The translations under genes were made by a program, and so were the position numbers. Positions 12,572-15,970 of a stretch of DNA of 15,970 nucleotides are shown piece by piece. Source of the DNA: an uncultured Megasphaera sp. (GTDB taxonomy: Bacteria; Bacillota; Negativicutes; Veillonellales; Megasphaeraceae); the NCBI GenBank assembly GCA_902464195.1, contig CABQJB010000023.1, positions 1 through 15,970 of the forward strand, given 5' to 3'. The notes beneath the pieces are model-generated. The model worked only from the letters and a program-made list of their open reading frames with translations. It had not been told where the DNA came from and searched no databases. Numbering within the stretch: the stretch's first letter is position 1; the number at the start of each line of letters is the position of its first letter.

Positions 12572-15046
12572 ATGGAAGAGATGACAAACCGGTCCGGAAG
12601 GGCAGCCTATATGGATTTTCTCCCGCAGTGCCTGGCAGGAGGAATCTTTATTTATAAGGCCGATGAGAAAGAAACACTGCTCTATGCCAGTGACTATGTC
12701 ATCGGTCTTTTTGGCTGTGCTTCTTATGAAGAGCTGGCCGACTGTGTCCATCACAGTTTCCGCGGCATGATTGCCCGTCAGGATCGGGAACGGGTGGAAG
12801 CGGATATACGATGCCAGATGGAAAGCGATGTCCACCGGGCTGGTTATGTCCGTTACCGGATCAGCGCCTGCGACGGGACCTTGAAATATGTAGAAACTTT
12901 CGGCCGTCAGGTCACACTGCCGGGCATAGGCGACGTCTATTATGTCTTTATCGTCGATTACGACCGCAAATACTTGAGCAGCGATATCGACAATATGACC
13001 GGCCTGCCCGGGAACCGACGCTTTCTCCAGTACATCCGCGATCTCATGGCCCTGGGTCAGCCGCTGTATGGCTATTGTCTGGTCTATTTCAATGTCATCA
13101 ATTTCAAGCTCGTCAATATCCGCTATGGCGTCGCTGCCGGCGATGACTGCCTGAAAGGCCTGGCCACCATGATCCAGGAAGCCTTCCCGCAGGGCTTTTT
13201 GTCGCGCCGCCGCAATGACCATTTCATGCTGCTCGCCGGTGAAAGGTCTGTAAAGGAAAAGCTGGCAGCCCTCCATACCTCTATCTGCCAGGCTTACCAT
13301 GAATATCACCTGGAAATCAAAGCCGGCATCTATCATTTCCCAAAAGACCGGGCCGTCGACCCGGCCCTGGCTGTGGACTATGCTAAGATTGCCTGTCAGC
13401 ATATCCGCGATGAAGTGGGCGTCTCCATCCTGGAATATACCCAGGACCTGCAGCAGTTGATTACGGTCAATAACTACATCGCCGAACACTGCGATGCCGC
13501 TATTGAGCACGGCTGGGTCCAGGTCTATTATCAGCCTGTCATCCGTACCCTGACCGGCGCCGTCTGCGGCATGGAGGCCCTGGCCCGATGGGATGACCCT
13601 GTTGTCGGCTTCTTGTCGCCGGCCCGCTTCATTCCCATCCTGGAAAAGAATCACGACATCTATAAACTCGACTGCTACATCCTGCGCCAGACCTGCCGGG
13701 CCCTGCGCCGCCGTCTGGACCGGCAGCTTCCCGTCGTGCCCGTATCCTTCAACTTGTCGCGTCTGGACTTTTTCCTCTGCGACATTTTCCAGGTCGTCGA
13801 AGATACGGTCCGGGAATACAATCTGCCACGCTCCCTTATTTATCTGGAAATCACGGAAACCATGCTGGTCCACGATAAGGAAGTCATCCAGGCGGCACTG
13901 GAACGCTTCCGCCAGGCCGGCTATCGGATTCTCATGGACGATTTCGGCAGCGGCTATTCGTCCCTCAACGTCCTCAAGGATTACGATTTCGATATCATCA
14001 AGCTGGATACGCATTTTCTCTCGTCGTCGACGGACAAGGCCCGTTCCATCATCGGCAATACCATCGACATGGTCAAAGAAATCGGCGGCCAGAGTCTGGC
14101 CGAAGGCGTAGAGACGCAGGAACACGTCGATTTCCTGGCCTCTGTGGGCTGTGAGAAGCTCCAAGGCTATTTCTTCAGCAAGCCCATGCCCTGGGACGAT
14201 TTATTTGCCTATCTGGAAGGCCAGTACCGGCCCTTTGAAGACGCAGCCAGCCATGCTTATTACGACAAAGCCAGCGCAGCTATCCACCGGACCGATCAGC
14301 CCCTGGCCCTGGTCGAATACGACGGCCGGGAATTCCATCACGTCTATCTCAATCAGCCTTATCGCAAGCAGCTGACCAGTTTCGGCCGCATTACGGCTCT
14401 CAGTGCGGAACTGCGCATCAACCGGCCCGGTTCGCGGCTCTATGCCCATTTCCGGGACCTCATGGAAGGCCTCAAGCAGAGCGGCCATCTGGAAACGCTC
14501 TTCCAGTCGGAAAAAGGCTACTATGTTCAGCTCACAGCCGATTTGGTAACATCCATGCCGTCGCGCTGGATGATGACCGTGTCTCTGCACAACCTGACCC
14601 TGGACGAACACATCCAGGAACAGGAGGCCTTGAATGTCCATATCCACGAGCTCTACCGCCTGTATGACGTCATCTATCTTATTGATTTAGATGAATCGGC
14701 AGGTATCCCCTTGTTCTCGCGCTATGCGATTGCCGGGGAACTGATGGAAAAATGCCTCTTCCTGCGCCAGTTCCTCCAGCATTATGCCCAGCGCTACATC
14801 CATCCCGATGACTGCCAGCGCTTCCTGGCCTTCACGGATTATACGGCACTCAAAGCGAAACTGGCCGAAGGGGATCAGTCGGACTGCTTCCGCTTCCGCC
14901 AGAAAGGGGAGGACGCCGGCTATGCGTGGAAAGAGGTCACGTACATCGCCATTCCCAGGAAACATCGCCATTTAGCCCTGGCCTGCGTGCGGCCGGCACT
15001 CTGCTGCCCATCTTGCCAGCAGCATAAAGGGGGACCCCTGTCATGA
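12572..15046 (+). CDS. PAS / degenerate GGDEF / EAL protein, predicted cyclic-di-GMP phosphodiesterase
   Basis: This 824-residue cytoplasmic protein starts with a PAS-like domain (about residues 14-130). A GGDEF domain follows (about 140-290) whose signature is R214-N-D-H-F218 instead of GGDEF, so cyclase activity is not expected. An EAL domain follows (about 310-553) that looks complete: EAL at 335-337, SFNLS, EITET, Asp456-Asp457 in DDFGSGYSS, IIKLD, AEGVET and the KLQGYFFSKP end. That pattern predicts hydrolysis of cyclic-di-GMP to pGpG. After the EAL come two more sensory-like regions (about 560-680 and 690-810), the last with a PAS-type YIHPDD, and a tail ALCCPSCQQH with three Cys. The start ATG has ATAGGAG at 12557-12563; a GTG at 12563 overlaps that site and is less likely. 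Its stop overlaps the next start by four bases. Confidence 0.88.
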   Translation: MEEMTNRSGRAAYMDFLPQCLAGGIFIYKADEKETLLYASDYVIGLFGCASYEELADCVHHSFRGMIARQDRERVEADIRCQMESDVHRAGYVRYRISACDGTLKYVETFGRQVTLPGIGDVYYVFIVDYDRKYLSSDIDNMTGLPGNRRFLQYIRDLMALGQPLYGYCLVYFNVINFKLVNIRYGVAAGDDCLKGLATMIQEAFPQGFLSRRRNDHFMLLAGERSVKEKLAALHTSICQAYHEYHLEIKAGIYHFPKDRAVDPALAVDYAKIACQHIRDEVGVSILEYTQDLQQLITVNNYIAEHCDAAIEHGWVQVYYQPVIRTLTGAVCGMEALARWDDPVVGFLSPARFIPILEKNHDIYKLDCYILRQTCRALRRRLDRQLPVVPVSFNLSRLDFFLCDIFQVVEDTVREYNLPRSLIYLEITETMLVHDKEVIQAALERFRQAGYRILMDDFGSGYSSLNVLKDYDFDIIKLDTHFLSSSTDKARSIIGNTIDMVKEIGGQSLAEGVETQEHVDFLASVGCEKLQGYFFSKPMPWDDLFAYLEGQYRPFEDAASHAYYDKASAAIHRTDQPLALVEYDGREFHHVYLNQPYRKQLTSFGRITALSAELRINRPGSRLYAHFRDLMEGLKQSGHLETLFQSEKGYYVQLTADLVTSMPSRWMMTVSLHNLTLDEHIQEQEALNVHIHELYRLYDVIYLIDLDESAGIPLFSRYAIAGELMEKCLFLRQFLQHYAQRYIHPDDCQRFLAFTDYTALKAKLAEGDQSDCFRFRQKGEDAGYAWKEVTYIAIPRKHRHLALACVRPALCCPSCQQHKGGPLS

Positions 15047-15970
15047 TGCAGACTATACGGGCCCGTTTTTTGACCGTCATCTGCGGCATCTCCCTGACGC
15101 TGACCCTGGTCTTTGGCAGTCTCTGCGTCTTTCTCGTCGACCGCAGCGAGACGAAAATCGCCGCCAAGACCCTCAATGGCCGGGCCGTCCATGCCAGTAC
15201 AGTGCTGAATCCGATTTTTATGCAGTCTGAAGACATTGTCCACTACATCGGTCACACTATCGAACACGAAGTCAAGAATCCGCAGGACCTGCGCAATGAG
15301 GCGAACCGCGACCGGCTGGAAGCCCTGATACGCCGGTCTTTTTATAATGCCGCCACCGGTATCGACGGCGTCCAGGGCTATTATCTCCATTATAATGAAG
15401 ACCTGGCCGGCAGGCCGGACGGCTTCTGGTATGCCCGCAAAGACGCGCGCCATGATTTCACGCCTCAGCCCATTACGCCGGTCAAAGCCTATGGCGACGC
15501 CGACAGGAGCCGGACGACTTGGTATTACCAACCTTTGTATGAAAAAAAGGCCTTGTGGACGACACCTTACGTCAATGGTAATAATGACATGCGCATGATC
15601 AGCTATGTCATGCCCGTTTTCGTCCAAGGCCAGTTCGTCGCCGTCGTCGGCGTCGATATCGACTTCAACATGCTCTGTGATATCGTCGGCAATATGAAGG
15701 TCTATGACAGCGGCTACGGCTTCCTCTTCAAGGACTGGCAGACTTTCTATTTCCATCCCGACGGCAAAGATGTGGCTTATGATTTTAAGCCGCGTTTCGA
15801 TATTGTCAGCTATGGGGACCTGCTGAATCAGTCGGCGACGGATATCCGCCTGATCCATTACTACTATCAAGGTGTCCCTATGGCCCTGGGCTTTACGACC
15901 TTGAAAAATGGCATGAAACTGGCTGTGACGGCACCGGAACGGGAAATCTATGCCGGCCGCGAGTTCATGA
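15043..15970 (+). CDS. Membrane-anchored dCache sensor protein, 3' end outside the window
   Basis: The frame is open from ATG 15043 to the end (309 codons) and continues beyond the window. A short basic start and a membrane segment at about residues 9-32 are followed by an extracytoplasmic domain of double-Cache type: a long helix after the anchor, a TWYYQPLYEKKALWTTPY segment with the usual aromatic signature, VVGVDIDFNML, and a second sub-domain from GYGFLFKDW onwards. Such domains sense small ligands such as amino acids or organic acids. The output domain is missing; chemotaxis receptor, histidine kinase, GGDEF and EAL proteins all carry this sensor. AAAGGGGG at 15026-15033 precedes two adjacent ATG codons (15043 and 15046); either could be the start. 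The overlap with the EAL gene suggests a shared signalling unit. Confidence 0.85.
   Translation, partial: MMQTIRARFLTVICGISLTLTLVFGSLCVFLVDRSETKIAAKTLNGRAVHASTVLNPIFMQSEDIVHYIGHTIEHEVKNPQDLRNEANRDRLEALIRRSFYNAATGIDGVQGYYLHYNEDLAGRPDGFWYARKDARHDFTPQPITPVKAYGDADRSRTTWYYQPLYEKKALWTTPYVNGNNDMRMISYVMPVFVQGQFVAVVGVDIDFNMLCDIVGNMKVYDSGYGFLFKDWQTFYFHPDGKDVAYDFKPRFDIVSYGDLLNQSATDIRLIHYYYQGVPMALGFTTLKNGMKLAVTAPEREIYAGREFM

Noticed and set aside
13202..13219. Frameshift or sequencing error explaining the RNDHF instead of GGDEF
   Set aside because: The frame continues cleanly into an intact EAL domain and the flanking GGDEF-fold residues are in phase, so it is a substitution and not a shift.
12536..14164. 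A 542-codon open frame on the minus strand across the EAL gene
   Set aside because: The + strand encodes clear PAS, GGDEF-like and EAL domains. The antisense frame is a composition artefact.

Overview
The window reads as a stretch of core chromosome from a low-GC-phylum anaerobe with fairly GC-rich coding DNA. My best guess is a Negativicutes member near Megasphaera. This rests on gene content and protein flavour recalled from memory; no 16S or other marker is present. Every supported gene lies on the + strand. I see no rRNA, tRNA, insertion sequence, phage gene or CRISPR array.

Layout. Positions 1-388 are non-coding and hold a likely promoter and a structured leader. Positions 389-1018 encode a small membrane protein resembling the substrate-binding (S) component of an ECF vitamin transporter. 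Positions 1019-1302 hold two heptamer-repeat tracts, a strong intrinsic terminator and the likely start of the next transcription unit. Positions 1303-7679 are a compact cell-wall elongation cluster: mreB, mreC, mreD, mrdA (PBP2), a minD-like ATPase and rodA. Positions 7704-12460 continue in the same direction with little spacing: a B12-binding-type radical SAM protein, its DUF2344 partner, a precorrin-2 C20-methyltransferase (cobI/cbiL) and ribonuclease G. A promoter near 12481-12509 then starts a signalling unit: an 824-residue PAS/degenerate-GGDEF/EAL protein overlapping by 4 bases a membrane-anchored dCache sensor that is cut by the window end.

How the genes work together. MreB filaments, MreC/MreD, PBP2 and RodA form the elongasome that inserts side-wall peptidoglycan. 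RodA supplies glycan polymerisation and PBP2 the crosslinking. The minD-like gene sits where many Clostridia carry minC-minD(-minE), but minC and minE are absent. The radical SAM/DUF2344/rng trio is a recurrent Firmicutes arrangement, here interrupted by one cobalamin-pathway gene. The last two genes probably act on cyclic-di-GMP breakdown and extracellular sensing.

Most interesting points. The MreB is divergent at several ATPase positions, including the presumed catalytic glutamate. The MinD is an orphan with altered switch motifs and an arginine-rich tail in place of the usual amphipathic membrane anchor. Together they suggest a remodelled, possibly non-rod, elongation machine. Other points are a CobI with Cys in place of the usual GDP-motif Asp, an EAL protein with a dead GGDEF and two putative sensory domains after the EAL, and phased repeats near promoters. 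No wholly new multi-gene system is evident.
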